Part shown: in pieces, positions 33,755-40,952 of the stretch
Position numbering within the stretch: position 1 is the first letter of the stretch
Layout: the number at the start of each line of letters is the position of its first letter
NCBI GenBank assembly: GCA_964564675.1
Contig: CAZMBI010000004.1
Span: 62,001-126,000 of the forward strand
Length of the DNA: 64,000 bases
Direction: 5' to 3'
DNA from: CAZMBI01 sp964564675
Lineage (GTDB): Bacteria > Pseudomonadota > Alphaproteobacteria > Rickettsiales > UBA3002
Position numbers and translations under genes: made by a program
The notes under the pieces: model-generated
Seen by the model: the letters and a program-made list of their open reading frames with translations, nothing else
Databases searched by the model: none
Told to the model about the DNA's origin: nothing

Positions 33755-34171
33755 ATGGCATTGTTGCGCAAGGCGGAGCGTCGTCCGGCGGTTCCTGTTG
33801 TTCCACCATCCCAGCTTGACGCGATTGACGAGGCGGAGCAGCCGCTGGCTTCCAGCACCCAGGCGGTGCAGGCGGCGGTGGTGGCGCTGGCCAAGGATAT
33901 GGAATTTATCGGCCGCGGCGGATGTTTACTGCCGGATGTGAGCGAACTGAGCACCTATATTAAGCGCTGCGTCCCGCATATCGTCAAAGGCGAGTATATC
34001 GACAGCTATTTTGTCAACCCGGCCTACTCCAAGCCGTTTTATCAGTTGAAAGGCAAAGGGTTTGAAGCCGACGAACCGGCGATTGACGATGCCATTTCCA
34101 AGGTTCAGCCGATTTACGAGACGATACTGCAGAATATCTCGCAGCAAAAATCGAACGAACCGAAGTCCTAG
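33755..34171 (+). CDS. Hypothetical protein
   Basis: 138 residues with good coding composition and AGGGAGG five bases before ATG 33755. N-terminal 35 residues are basic then Pro/Ala-rich (RRPAVPVVPPS). The folded part (about 40-130) is mixed helix, with FIGRGGCLLPDVSELSTYI and YFVNPAYSKPFYQLKGKGF. No family recognised, no membrane segment. Stands alone between mraZ (divergent) and rnpB (convergent). Confidence 0.75.
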   Translation: MALLRKAERRPAVPVVPPSQLDAIDEAEQPLASSTQAVQAAVVALAKDMEFIGRGGCLLPDVSELSTYIKRCVPHIVKGEYIDSYFVNPAYSKPFYQLKGKGFEADEPAIDDAISKVQPIYETILQNISQQKSNEPKS

Positions 34172-34257
34172 GTGCAATCACTCATTAATTGGCTGTTTAG
34201 TGGCCGGCAAGCAAACGGGCAAGCCGAATCAGAGGGTCTGTAAGCCGGGTTCTGTCT

Positions 34258-34343
34258 AGGGCAGAGATCAGGTTTTTTGGATTCGGGATTCAGGTTTTTT
34301 CCCTGAACCCTAAACCCCGGAATCCCGATCCCTGCCCAGAGAT
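34258..34343 (-). repeat. Repeat insert in rnpB near the 3' conserved block
   Basis: About 80 bases that fold alone: GGGCAGGGATC pairs with GATCTCTGCCC, GGATTC with GAATCC, and GGGTTCAGG with CCTGAATCC. It carries the GGATTC/TTCAGG words found in the palindrome at 51286-51370. In other RNase P RNAs only about 5 bases separate GATGAATG-side pairing from ACAGAACCCGG. Confidence 0.75.
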
Positions 34344-34706
34344 GGCCATTCATCTGGGCCGGCCGTTACCGACCGGCTCAAGCAACCGACCCGGACGATC
34401 TCCGCGCGGAACCCGCGGTGGCCTTAAGGCCTCATCGTCCCTATTTGGTTTTGCTCCTGGCGGGGTTTACCATGCCGCTGCTGTTGCCAGCAGCGCGGTG
34501 CGCTCTTACCGCACCCTTTCACTTTTACCTATCGCTTCCCGCTTCGCGCTGCTGCGCTCCGCGATGAAGCGGGCTCAAGGCCGGGTTGCACTGCTGCGCT
34601 CCTTCTTGTGCCCATATAGGAAACCTGCTCTCTGTGGCACTTTCCCTCGGATCGCTCCGGGCGGGTGTTACCCGCCGCCATGTTTCGTGGAGCCCGGACT
34701 TTCCTC

Positions 34707-34787
34707 TGGCACGAAGTCACGTAGTCACGATCGTACGAAGTCACACAACATTCATGTCTTCCTGACTTCGTGGCTTCGAATCCAGCA
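34707..34787 (-). repeat. Repeat insert in rnpB P3 region
   Basis: Contains CACGAAGTCAGG and CGTGACTTCGTG arms plus further GTGACTTCGTACG copies. The same words form the long inverted repeat at 52275-52595 and a short copy at 42990. The insert extends a helix (10-bp stem), so the RNA core may be preserved. Confidence 0.75.
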
Positions 34788-34816
34788 GCCATCCGACCCT
34801 CTGAATCTTGAATATA

Positions 34817-35551
34817 TTAGATCAAACGCACGAGCGCTTCAAGCCGGGATTGGCACTCGCCATCCCAGACGCCATCCACCCGCTCGGGCCGGAAATGGCG
34901 CTGAAAGGCAAGGACCACCTGCTCGGTGTTGATACCATACATCGCATCAATCGGCATGCCATAGCCGTAAAACACCAGCATTTCCTGCATCTGGCGCACA
35001 TGCTCGCCGGCATCGCCGCATGCCAGCGGGCGCGGGATGTCTTTGGGCGGCGGATTGCCGTGCCACAGGCCGATGCCCGCGTCCGCCAGCCGCTCCCACG
35101 GAAACAGTTCGCCAGGGTCCTGTTTGCGGCGGAAGGCGATATCGGAATGGCCGACCACGCTGCGGTCTTTAATCTGTTGATTGCGCTTTAAAATATCCTG
35201 ACATAACGGGATGAGTACGGCGATCTGCGCCTCCGGAAACGGCCGGTAGCCCCATTCATGGCCGGGATTGACCAGCTCGATACCGACGGAGCGCGCGTTC
35301 ATATCGGTGCAGCCACGCCAGTAGGCGATACCGGCATGCCAGGCGCGCTCGCTTTCCGCCACCAGCCGGAAGATACGGCCATCTTCTTCCACCAGATAAT
35401 GCGCCGAGACCTTGGCCTGCGGGTCACACAACCGCGTCAGCGCTTCCTCGCCGCTTGGCATGCCGGTATAATGCAGCACCAGTTTTTCGATCGGCGCGCC
35501 GTCGCGGCTGTCATAATTGGGCGAAGGATGCGCGATTATCTCCATCGTCAT
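34817..35551 (-). CDS. N-acetylmuramoyl-L-alanine amidase, AmpD type, with PG-binding domain
   Basis: 244 residues. Amidase_2 domain with zinc ligands: HYTG (His near 29), AWHAGIAYWRG (His near 72) and VGHSDIAFRRKQDPGELF (His near 134, with DPGELFPW). Then a C-terminal peptidoglycan-binding repeat (LACGDAGEHVRQMQEML...YGINTEQVVLAFQRHF). No signal peptide, so cytoplasmic recycling of anhydro-muropeptides is the likely role, as in AmpD. ATG 35551 or 35545; no strong ribosome-binding site. Upstream of rnpB as in other alphaproteobacteria. Confidence 0.92.
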   Translation of the reverse strand: MTMEIIAHPSPNYDSRDGAPIEKLVLHYTGMPSGEEALTRLCDPQAKVSAHYLVEEDGRIFRLVAESERAWHAGIAYWRGCTDMNARSVGIELVNPGHEWGYRPFPEAQIAVLIPLCQDILKRNQQIKDRSVVGHSDIAFRRKQDPGELFPWERLADAGIGLWHGNPPPKDIPRPLACGDAGEHVRQMQEMLVFYGYGMPIDAMYGINTEQVVLAFQRHFRPERVDGVWDGECQSRLEALVRLI

Positions 35552-35619
35552 TAAGGTGTAACATAAAGAGGGTAATATAACCATTGCAATCGGTTATCAA
35601 TCAACAGGAAGTCAATGGA

Positions 35620-36177
35620 ATGCCTGATCGTCGGAAACCGCGATCACTCAGCAAACTGCCGACGAACCGAATCGTGAGTGTAGAGTATCCGAAAAAGCCC
35701 GGCACGCCTATCGGTGAAGCCGAATTACGCGCATTGCTGGATGATGATCCGGGTTTCCTGTTTGAATGCTGTCGCGACCTGATAGACGAGATCCCGAATG
35801 CCCCGCTATCACGCATTGGCGAAGGAGATCATCGGGGGCGTTACGCGCTGAGCCTGAAACCCGAAACATTACCCAAGGAGCTGAGAATAAATGACTTTCA
35901 GGACATTAACAAGGTAATGGAACAAGGCTGGAAGCAATGCCATGATACCCGCTCCCCCCTGCCCGATATGACGATGCAGCCCATCACCGAAGAGCTAAAG
36001 GTCATCGGCTTTCGCCTGATTTTCCGCCAGATTAACACCTTCAACGCAGCCATGGACGCACATACACGTTTAAAAGGCCAGGCCGATCACCTGAAAGAAT
36101 CGCTGGCTGAGGTGCAAAGTCGCAATGACTTTCACCCCAGATTATATCATGACACACAATATAGGCATCGGCATTGA
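35620..36177 (+). CDS. Hypothetical protein
   Basis: 185 residues, soluble, basic N-terminus (MPDRRKPRSLSKLPTNR), acidic middle (AELRALLDDDPGFLFECCRDLIDEI) and a helical C-terminal half ending in His-rich YRHRH. ATG 35620 has AGGAAG 10 bases upstream. No family recognised. A poorly matching direct-repeat box (TCGTCAT-TAAG-GTGTAAC, 35545-35562) with TAATAT ten bases later may be its promoter. Followed 78 bases later by cimA; divergent from the amidase gene. Confidence 0.7.
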   Translation: MPDRRKPRSLSKLPTNRIVSVEYPKKPGTPIGEAELRALLDDDPGFLFECCRDLIDEIPNAPLSRIGEGDHRGRYALSLKPETLPKELRINDFQDINKVMEQGWKQCHDTRSPLPDMTMQPITEELKVIGFRLIFRQINTFNAAMDAHTRLKGQADHLKESLAEVQSRNDFHPRLYHDTQYRHRH

Positions 36178-36255
36178 GCCATCGGACACCGGCTTCACCC
36201 CCATCGCTTCGCATAAATCGTTGCGTCGCGCGCAGTCGCCGCCTACAACGGCCAT

Positions 36256-37863
36256 ATGAATACCCAACGCGTATATTTATACGATTCCACCCTGCGCGAC
36301 GGGGCGCAGGCACGCGGCATTGACTTTACCGTCGCCGACAAGCTCGCCATCACCCGCGAGCTGGATCGCTTCGGCATCGACTACATCGAAGGCGGCTGGC
36401 CCGGCGCCAACCCTAACGACGATGCGTTTTTCGCCGAAGCCCCTGCTCTCAAGCGCGCCACGCTGACCGCCTTCGGTATGACGCGCCGCGCTGGCCGCTC
36501 GGCCGCCAACGATCCCGGCCTGCAGGATATATTGAACGCGCAGACAACCGCCGTTTGTCTGGTCGGCAAGGCATGGGAAAAACAGGTGAAAGCCGCGCTT
36601 GGCATCTCGGGCAAGGAAAATCTCCGCATAATCAGCGAAAGCCTGGACCATATGGTCAACGCCACGCGTGAGGCGCTGTTTGACGCCGAACATTTCTTCG
36701 ACGGCTATAAAGCCAATCCCGATTATGCGCTTGAGGTCGTGCGCGCCGCGTATGATGCCGGTGCGCGCTGGGTGGTGCTGTGCGACACCAACGGCGGCAG
36801 CCTGCCGCATGAAATCGCCGAAATCGTGCGCGCCGTCACCGAGCATATTCCCGGGACACATCTGGGCATTCACTGCCACAACGATACCGAAAATGCCGTG
36901 GCCAACTCGCTGGCGGCGGTGCAGGCCGGCGTGCGGCAGGTACAGGGCACCGTCAACGGCATCGGCGAGCGCTGCGGCAACGCCAACCTGATCGCCATCA
37001 TCCCCAATCTGGTGCTCAAGCTGGGCATGAAAACCGGCATCAGCGAAGCCCGCCTGCAGCAGCTGACGCATCTGTCGCGTTTTGTCGATGACCGGCTCAA
37101 CCGCCCACCCAACGCCCATGCCGCCTATGTCGGCAGCGCCGCTTTCGCGCACAAAGGCGGGCTGCATGTCTCGGCCATGGCCAAAGACACCAGTAGCTAT
37201 GAACATATTCCACCCGATGCGGTGGGCAATCAGCGCAGTATTTTAGTCTCCGACAAGGCGGGCAAATCCAATATCATCGCCCGGCTGAAACAGCTGGGGC
37301 TTGAGGCGGAAGCTCGGGATGAGCGCATCGGCGAGGTGGTTAAAGAGGTCAAAGAACGCGAGAAGATGGGCTATGCCTATGAGGATGCCGATGCCAGCTT
37401 CGAACTGCTGGTACGCCGCAAGCTCGGCACCGTGCCGGAATTTTTCGCACTGGACAGTTTCCGCGTCATCGACGAGCGGCGCTATAACGCCCGCGGCAAA
37501 CTGGTCACCATGTCGGAGGCGACAATTAAGGTGCGTATTCTCAAAACCCCCGGCCATCAATCGGACGGCGAAGCGCTCGTGATGACGGTGGCCGAAGGCA
37601 ACGGGCCGGTCAACGCCCTGGACGCGGCGCTGCGTAAGGCGCTGGCGCCGACTTTCAAATCACTGAAAAGCATTCAGCTGACGGACTATAAGGTGCGCAT
37701 CCTCACCCCGCAGGAGGCCACCGCCGCCCTCACCCGCGTGCTGATCGAAAGCCGCGACAGCATAGGCCAGATATGGACAACGCTGGGCGTCTCCCACAAC
37801 GTGATCGACGCCTCGTTCAATGCCCTGCACGACTCAATTGTGTATCGCCTGATGAAAGGGTGA
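36256..37863 (+). CDS. cimA: (R)-citramalate synthase
   Basis: 535 residues; joins acetyl-CoA and pyruvate to citramalate, the threonine-independent route to isoleucine. HMGL-like barrel with YDSTLRDGAQARG at the start, metal-binding HCHNDTENAVANSLAAV, GTVNGIGERCGNANL and HKGGLHVSAMAKD, then the regulatory LeuA_dimer domain (about 395-535). The CimA rather than LeuA assignment rests on length and motifs such as YDSTLRDG and EGGWPGANPNDDAFF. Stop at 37863 is followed by an inverted repeat. Confidence 0.93.
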   Translation: MNTQRVYLYDSTLRDGAQARGIDFTVADKLAITRELDRFGIDYIEGGWPGANPNDDAFFAEAPALKRATLTAFGMTRRAGRSAANDPGLQDILNAQTTAVCLVGKAWEKQVKAALGISGKENLRIISESLDHMVNATREALFDAEHFFDGYKANPDYALEVVRAAYDAGARWVVLCDTNGGSLPHEIAEIVRAVTEHIPGTHLGIHCHNDTENAVANSLAAVQAGVRQVQGTVNGIGERCGNANLIAIIPNLVLKLGMKTGISEARLQQLTHLSRFVDDRLNRPPNAHAAYVGSAAFAHKGGLHVSAMAKDTSSYEHIPPDAVGNQRSILVSDKAGKSNIIARLKQLGLEAEARDERIGEVVKEVKEREKMGYAYEDADASFELLVRRKLGTVPEFFALDSFRVIDERRYNARGKLVTMSEATIKVRILKTPGHQSDGEALVMTVAEGNGPVNALDAALRKALAPTFKSLKSIQLTDYKVRILTPQEATAALTRVLIESRDSIGQIWTTLGVSHNVIDASFNALHDSIVYRLMKG

Positions 37864-38060
37864 GGCATGAAAAAGGGAGGCGCTACTGGCGCGCCTCGCC
37901 CTTCTTCGGCCTGGGACAGCGCACGCTCGGCATCGCTCCAGTCGATGCCAAACGGCGTATTGCTGCGCGAAATGAGAAGCACCATAAGCGCGAACACAAA
38001 ACCGCCAACTGCGATGAGTAAACGGCGAGACATGCCGGAAGGTTTAGGCCGCACGCTCAT
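37686..38060 (-). CDS. Small membrane protein, C-terminus doubtful (possible frameshift)
   Basis: The N-terminal part looks real: MSVRPKPSGMSRRLL, then one membrane span (IAVGGFVFALMVLLI) and SDAERALSQAE. GGTGG precedes ATG 38060. But the frame then runs through a hairpin (GGGCGAGGCGC with GCGCCTCCC, 37901-37867) followed by five T, which looks like this gene's own terminator, and goes on antisense to cimA. A one-base shift would end it at a TAG inside the stem after a short KGEARQ tail. The upstream bases 38089-38178 hold another small minus-strand ORF of 29 codons. Confidence 0.35.
   Translation of the reverse strand: MSVRPKPSGMSRRLLIAVGGFVFALMVLLISRSNTPFGIDWSDAERALSQAEEGRGAPVAPPFFMPHPFIRRYTIESCRALNEASITLWETPSVVHIWPMLSRLSISTRVRAAVASCGVRMRTL
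37867..37902 (-). terminator. Rho-independent terminator
   Basis: Minus strand: GGGCGAGGCGC pairs with GCGCCTCCC (one bulged C) and TTTTTC follows. It lies tail-to-tail with cimA, whose stop is at 37863, and may serve both directions. Confidence 0.6.
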
Positions 38061-38282
38061 GAATTACCACCCCGCATACACGCTTTTCTCATACACACGC
38101 TTTGTCGCCGGCGGAGGAGATGGTAACGGCTTCAGCAAGGACGATAGCCGGCCGAATGGGAATAGCTTCCGTTTTCATAAATTCTCTTAATGCCAAATAT
38201 AAAAATTAGTCACTTCACTTATATTAGCAGTATTACTATAAGGCTAAACCATGAGCAGAAAATTTATGTAAGGAAAAGCCCC

Positions 38283-38577
38283 ATGCGCCTCCTATCCACC
38301 AACACAGCCGGCATTTTGCTCCTTGCTGGTTCGCCTTCATGGGCTAAGGCATACCGTCATATAACGAAAGACGCGTTCATCGCCGCGCAAAAACAACGCG
38401 ATGACGGCATGATTACCATCGGCAATGCCGATAACTCCGTAAAAAAAGGTGGATGAGCTGACAATTCGGCTCAAACTCAGCCATGGCCCGCAGGGTTGCG
38501 CCAAAAATGCCGTGTGCTTAATGTCAACAGGCCTTAACACTGAGGACACCAAATGGAATTTTTACTCGATTTTATGA
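38283..38577 (+). pseudogene. Small secreted protein broken by a frameshift at seven A
   Basis: Begins MRLLSTNTAGILLLAGSPSWAKA, a plausible signal peptide, with AAGGA eight bases upstream. The frame stops at 38456 after 57 codons, just past A7 at 38441-38447. Removing one A restores an ORF to 38577 whose continuation (VDELTIRLKLSHGPQGCAK and on, with two Cys) has sensible protein composition. Total would be about 97 residues, overlapping sbtA by 25 bases. Either a real mutation, a sequencing error or slippage. A six-codon ORF (38251-38271) ends on its ribosome-binding site. Function unknown; may belong with sbtAB. Confidence 0.45.
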
Positions 38578-39560
38578 CACGATTGGCCATGCAGTTTCAG
38601 TCCCCTACGTTGGGCTTTCTGATTGGCGGCATGGTGGTCGCTGCCCTCGGGAGTAATCTAAAAATTCCCAATGCGGTGTATCAGTTTATTGTCTTCATGT
38701 TGCTGATCAAAATAGGGATTGAAGGTGGCATCGAAATCCGTGAAGCAAATGTAGTGGCGATGCTCCTGCCCGCGCTGGCAGCCGTCATAATCGGGGTGAT
38801 GATTGTGCTGATCGGGAGTTTTGTATTTTCTCTGCTACCGGTTATCAGGCGGGAAGATGGTATTGCCACCGCCGGCTTGTTTGGTGCGGTCAGTGCCTCA
38901 ACTTTAGCGGCCGCCATGGTGATGCTGGAGCAGGAATCCATTCCGTTTGAGGCCTGGGTGCCCGCCCTCTATCCGTTCATGGATATACCGGCTCTGATTG
39001 TAGCGATCGTATTGGCAAACATGCACCTTCACAAGCAGCACAATGTGAACGATACTAAAATCGATGTTTGGAGTATTTTAAAAGAAAGCCTGCGCGGCTC
39101 GGCACTATCTGCGCTACTGCTGGGGATGGCGCTGGGGTTGCTGACAAAGCCGGACCCTATACTGGAAAGCTTTTATGATCCGCTTTTCCGGGGGTTTTTG
39201 TCGGTGCTAATGCTGGTGATGGGAATGGAAGCCTATGCCCGGTTGAGCGAGCTGAAGCAGGTTGCCCACTGGTATGCGGTCTATGCGTTAATTGCACCGG
39301 TTGCCCATGGGCTGATGGCATTCGGACTGGGCTATATCGCCCATGTGCTGGCAGGCTTTAGCCCCGGCGGGGTGATTATCCTGTCTGTGATTGCGGCGTC
39401 CAACTCGGATATTTCCGGGCCACCAACCCTAAGAGCGGGAATTCCTACGGCAAACCCGTCTTCGTATATTGGCGCCTCAACCAGTGTGGGCACGCCGGTT
39501 GCTATTGCCGTTTGTATTCCGCTGTTTATCTCGCTGGGGGAAGTCGTATTTAACGTGTAA
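38553..39560 (+). CDS. sbtA: SbtA-family sodium-dependent bicarbonate transporter
   Basis: 335 residues, about ten membrane segments in two inverted halves. The N-terminal half has LGFLIGGMVVAALGSNLKIP and FMLLIKIGIEGG; the C-terminal half has GVIILSVIAASNSDISGPP and PSSYIGASTSVGTPVAIAV, which match the SbtA/DUF897 pattern. Known members take up bicarbonate with sodium. GAGGA precedes ATG 38553. Base use is more AT-rich than nearby core genes, suggesting acquisition. Followed by its PII-like partner after 13 bases. No carboxysome or Rubisco gene is in the window. Confidence 0.88.
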   Translation: MEFLLDFMTRLAMQFQSPTLGFLIGGMVVAALGSNLKIPNAVYQFIVFMLLIKIGIEGGIEIREANVVAMLLPALAAVIIGVMIVLIGSFVFSLLPVIRREDGIATAGLFGAVSASTLAAAMVMLEQESIPFEAWVPALYPFMDIPALIVAIVLANMHLHKQHNVNDTKIDVWSILKESLRGSALSALLLGMALGLLTKPDPILESFYDPLFRGFLSVLMLVMGMEAYARLSELKQVAHWYAVYALIAPVAHGLMAFGLGYIAHVLAGFSPGGVIILSVIAASNSDISGPPTLRAGIPTANPSSYIGASTSVGTPVAIAVCIPLFISLGEVVFNV

Positions 39561-39573
39561 CCAGGAGAAAATT

Positions 39574-39900
39574 ATGACCCTACATAAAGCGGAAAAAGTC
39601 GTCATCATTACTGAAAGAATCATCGTCAAAGGCGTGTGTGATGTCATCGAGGCATGCGGTGCGACGGGCTATACGATTGTAGCTGCCGGCGGCAAAGGCA
39701 GTCGCAATATCCGCTCCACCTCCGAACGCGCTTCGGTAGTGGAGGATTTCACCAATGTTAAGATAGACGTCATCGTAAATGATAAATCCATGGCGGAACG
39801 CATCATGGATCAGATTACCGAAAAATACTTTCAGCATTACTCGGGCATCACCTATATGGAATATGTGGAAATTTTAAGGCCTAAAAAGTTTGGTGCGTAA
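39574..39900 (+). CDS. sbtB: SbtB-like PII signalling protein
   Basis: 108 residues; PII-fold protein of the SbtB type. It has the conserved core: KVVIITERIIVKGVCDVIE, GYTIVAAGGKGSRNIRS (the nucleotide-binding loop GGKGSRN), and AERIMDQITEKYFQHYSGITY. It lacks the long C-terminal Cys-rich extension of some cyanobacterial SbtB proteins. SbtB binds adenine nucleotides (including cAMP or AMP) and regulates SbtA. AGGAGA is seven bases before ATG 39574. Cotranscribed with sbtA. Confidence 0.9.
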   Translation: MTLHKAEKVVIITERIIVKGVCDVIEACGATGYTIVAAGGKGSRNIRSTSERASVVEDFTNVKIDVIVNDKSMAERIMDQITEKYFQHYSGITYMEYVEILRPKKFGA

Positions 39901-40049
39901 TAGAGGGAAAAAGGTAAATTACCGACTACGCGTAGTTTTTTTTCCAATGTTAAGTAAGTCTCACAGTTAGGTGATAGCTTACCCCATACAGGCTTTGAAT
40001 CAACTGCAACACCTTGCTCGGCAAGTGTTTTCACAGCTTCGCCATACAA
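39852..40049 (-). pseudogene. AT-rich gene remnant antisense to the end of sbtB
   Basis: A 65-codon minus-strand frame (MYGEAVKTLAEQGVAVDSKP, VWGKLSPNCETYLTLEKK) with protein-like composition but no ribosome-binding site and an upstream stop at about 40069. Its 3' part overlaps sbtB. It looks like a fragment of a foreign gene; origin unknown. The A8/T8 tract after CTACGCGTAG near 39930 may act as a weak sbtB terminator. Confidence 0.25.
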
Positions 40050-40092
40050 CTGTGATTCACAGGAATCATATTAACAAAAATATGACGATTTG

Positions 40093-40884
40093 ATGATTTT
40101 ATCTCCGCCCACCATTATCCTCATCCGCCCGCAGCTGGGCGAGAATATCGGCGCGGCGGCGCGGGCGGCGAAGAATTTCGGCCTCAGCGAGCTGCGCCTG
40201 GTCGCCCCGCGCGACGGCTGGCCCAACGACAAAGCCCGTGACATGGCAGCCGGCGCGGCCGATCTCATTGACAACGCAGCGGTTTTTGCCACCCCCGCAG
40301 CGGCGGTGGCGGACTGCCATTATGTACTGGCAACCACGGCGCGCGAACGCGACGTACACAAGCCGGTGGTCACGCCGCGGGCGGTGTTTTCTTATCCGCA
40401 ACCCTACGATGTGTCTGATGCCGTCCCGAATCCTGCGCCTTCGGCTCCTGATGCCGCGCGGCGCGCCATCCTGTTCGGCCCCGAGCGGACGGGACTGACC
40501 AATGAGGATGTTGCCCTGGCGGATGCCATTTTGAGCATTCCCACGCATCCGGCCTATCCGTCGCTGAACCTGGCGCAGGCGGTGGCCGTGGTGGCGTGTG
40601 AGTGGTTTCAGGCGGCCGGCCACCACCCTCACCCTGCCCTTATCTTAGAGGCAGAGGGCGGCGCAACGCGCCGCGCAGGGGCCGAGCCGGCCACCAAAGC
40701 CGAGCTGCAGGGCTTGTTCGCGCAGCTGGAAGCGGCGCTTGATGCGGCTGATTTCTGGCGGGTGGACGGCAAAAAACCCGCCATGTGGCGCAATATTCGG
40801 GCGATTTTTCAGCGTGCCGGGCTTTCCGCGCAGGAAGTGCGTACCATGCGCGGAGTGATCCGGGCGCTGACCCACACCCGTTAG
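40093..40884 (+). CDS. trmJ: tRNA (cytidine/uridine-2'-O)-methyltransferase TrmJ-like
   Basis: 263 residues; SpoU-type knotted methyltransferase for position 32 in tRNA. Motif 1 IILIRPQLGENIGAAARA, motif 2 AILFGPERTGLTNEDVALAD, motif 3 ILSIPTHPAYPSLNLAQAVAV, then a helical C-terminal domain. ATG 40093; no ribosome-binding site apparent. In-frame insert near 40624-40682 (HPHPALILEAEGGATRRAG), a diverged copy of the intergenic repeat at 5971-6030, and a small Ala/Pro extra near 40432-40458. Confidence 0.9.
   Translation: MILSPPTIILIRPQLGENIGAAARAAKNFGLSELRLVAPRDGWPNDKARDMAAGAADLIDNAAVFATPAAAVADCHYVLATTARERDVHKPVVTPRAVFSYPQPYDVSDAVPNPAPSAPDAARRAILFGPERTGLTNEDVALADAILSIPTHPAYPSLNLAQAVAVVACEWFQAAGHHPHPALILEAEGGATRRAGAEPATKAELQGLFAQLEAALDAADFWRVDGKKPAMWRNIRAIFQRAGLSAQEVRTMRGVIRALTHTR
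40624..40682 (+). repeat. Diverged copy of the ffh-prmA palindrome inside trmJ
   Basis: CCCTCACCCT at 40626-40635 is identical to 5971-5980; both are followed by a CCCT/AGAGGG-type hairpin and then a GCGC palindrome and AGGG. Here it is translated in frame between the SpoU domain and the C-terminal helices. Confidence 0.65.
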
Positions 40885-40897
40885 CACCCCGCCGGCG

Positions 40898-40915
40898 CCG
40901 TCACCAAACTGTCAT
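40898..40915 (+). promoter_or_regulatory. PhoB-like direct-repeat box upstream of 40953
   Basis: CCGTCAC-CAAA-CTGTCAT. Right half is the exact PhoB half-site CTGTCAT. 23 bases separate it from TAGACT (40939-40944). Confidence 0.6.
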
Positions 40916-40944
40916 TTGCCGGTTTATCCGCCACGGGTTAGACT
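40916..40944 (+). promoter_or_regulatory. Promoter of 40953 with leaderless start
   Basis: TTGCCG (40916-40921), 17-base spacer, TAGACT (40939-40944). Expected start near 40951, two bases before ATG 40953, so the mRNA would be nearly leaderless. The PhoB-like box abuts the -35. Confidence 0.55.
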
Positions 40945-40952
40945 AGACTGTT

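Larger units (their letters stand above)
34229..34804 (-). ncRNA. rnpB: RNase P RNA, class A, enlarged by inserts
   Basis: Catalytic RNA that matures tRNA 5' ends. On the minus strand the universally conserved blocks are present: GAGGAAAGTCCGGGCTCC (34706-34689), GGGTGCGGTAAGAGCGCACC near 34516-34497, and AGACAGAACCCGGCTTACAG (34257-34238). The first and last bases pair as helix P1 (TCAGAGGGTC with GACCCTCTGA). A TATATT box at 34816-34811 fits a start at 34804. Length about 576 versus roughly 380-450 in relatives; the excess lies in the P3 region (34707-34787), between GATGAATGGCCATCT and AGACAGAACC (34258-34343), and in an enlarged P12. The position between an amidase and mraZ is typical. 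Confidence 0.95.

Noticed and set aside
34770..34795. TTCGAATCC as a tRNA T-arm
   Set aside because: It is in the P2/P3 part of rnpB; no cloverleaf can be drawn. No tRNA was found anywhere in the window.
34342..34932. 196-codon plus-strand frame over rnpB
   Set aside because: Lies over conserved RNase P RNA on the other strand.
37867..38190. 107-codon plus-strand frame after cimA
   Set aside because: Its start lies in the terminator hairpin and the opposite strand has the better N-terminus with a membrane span.
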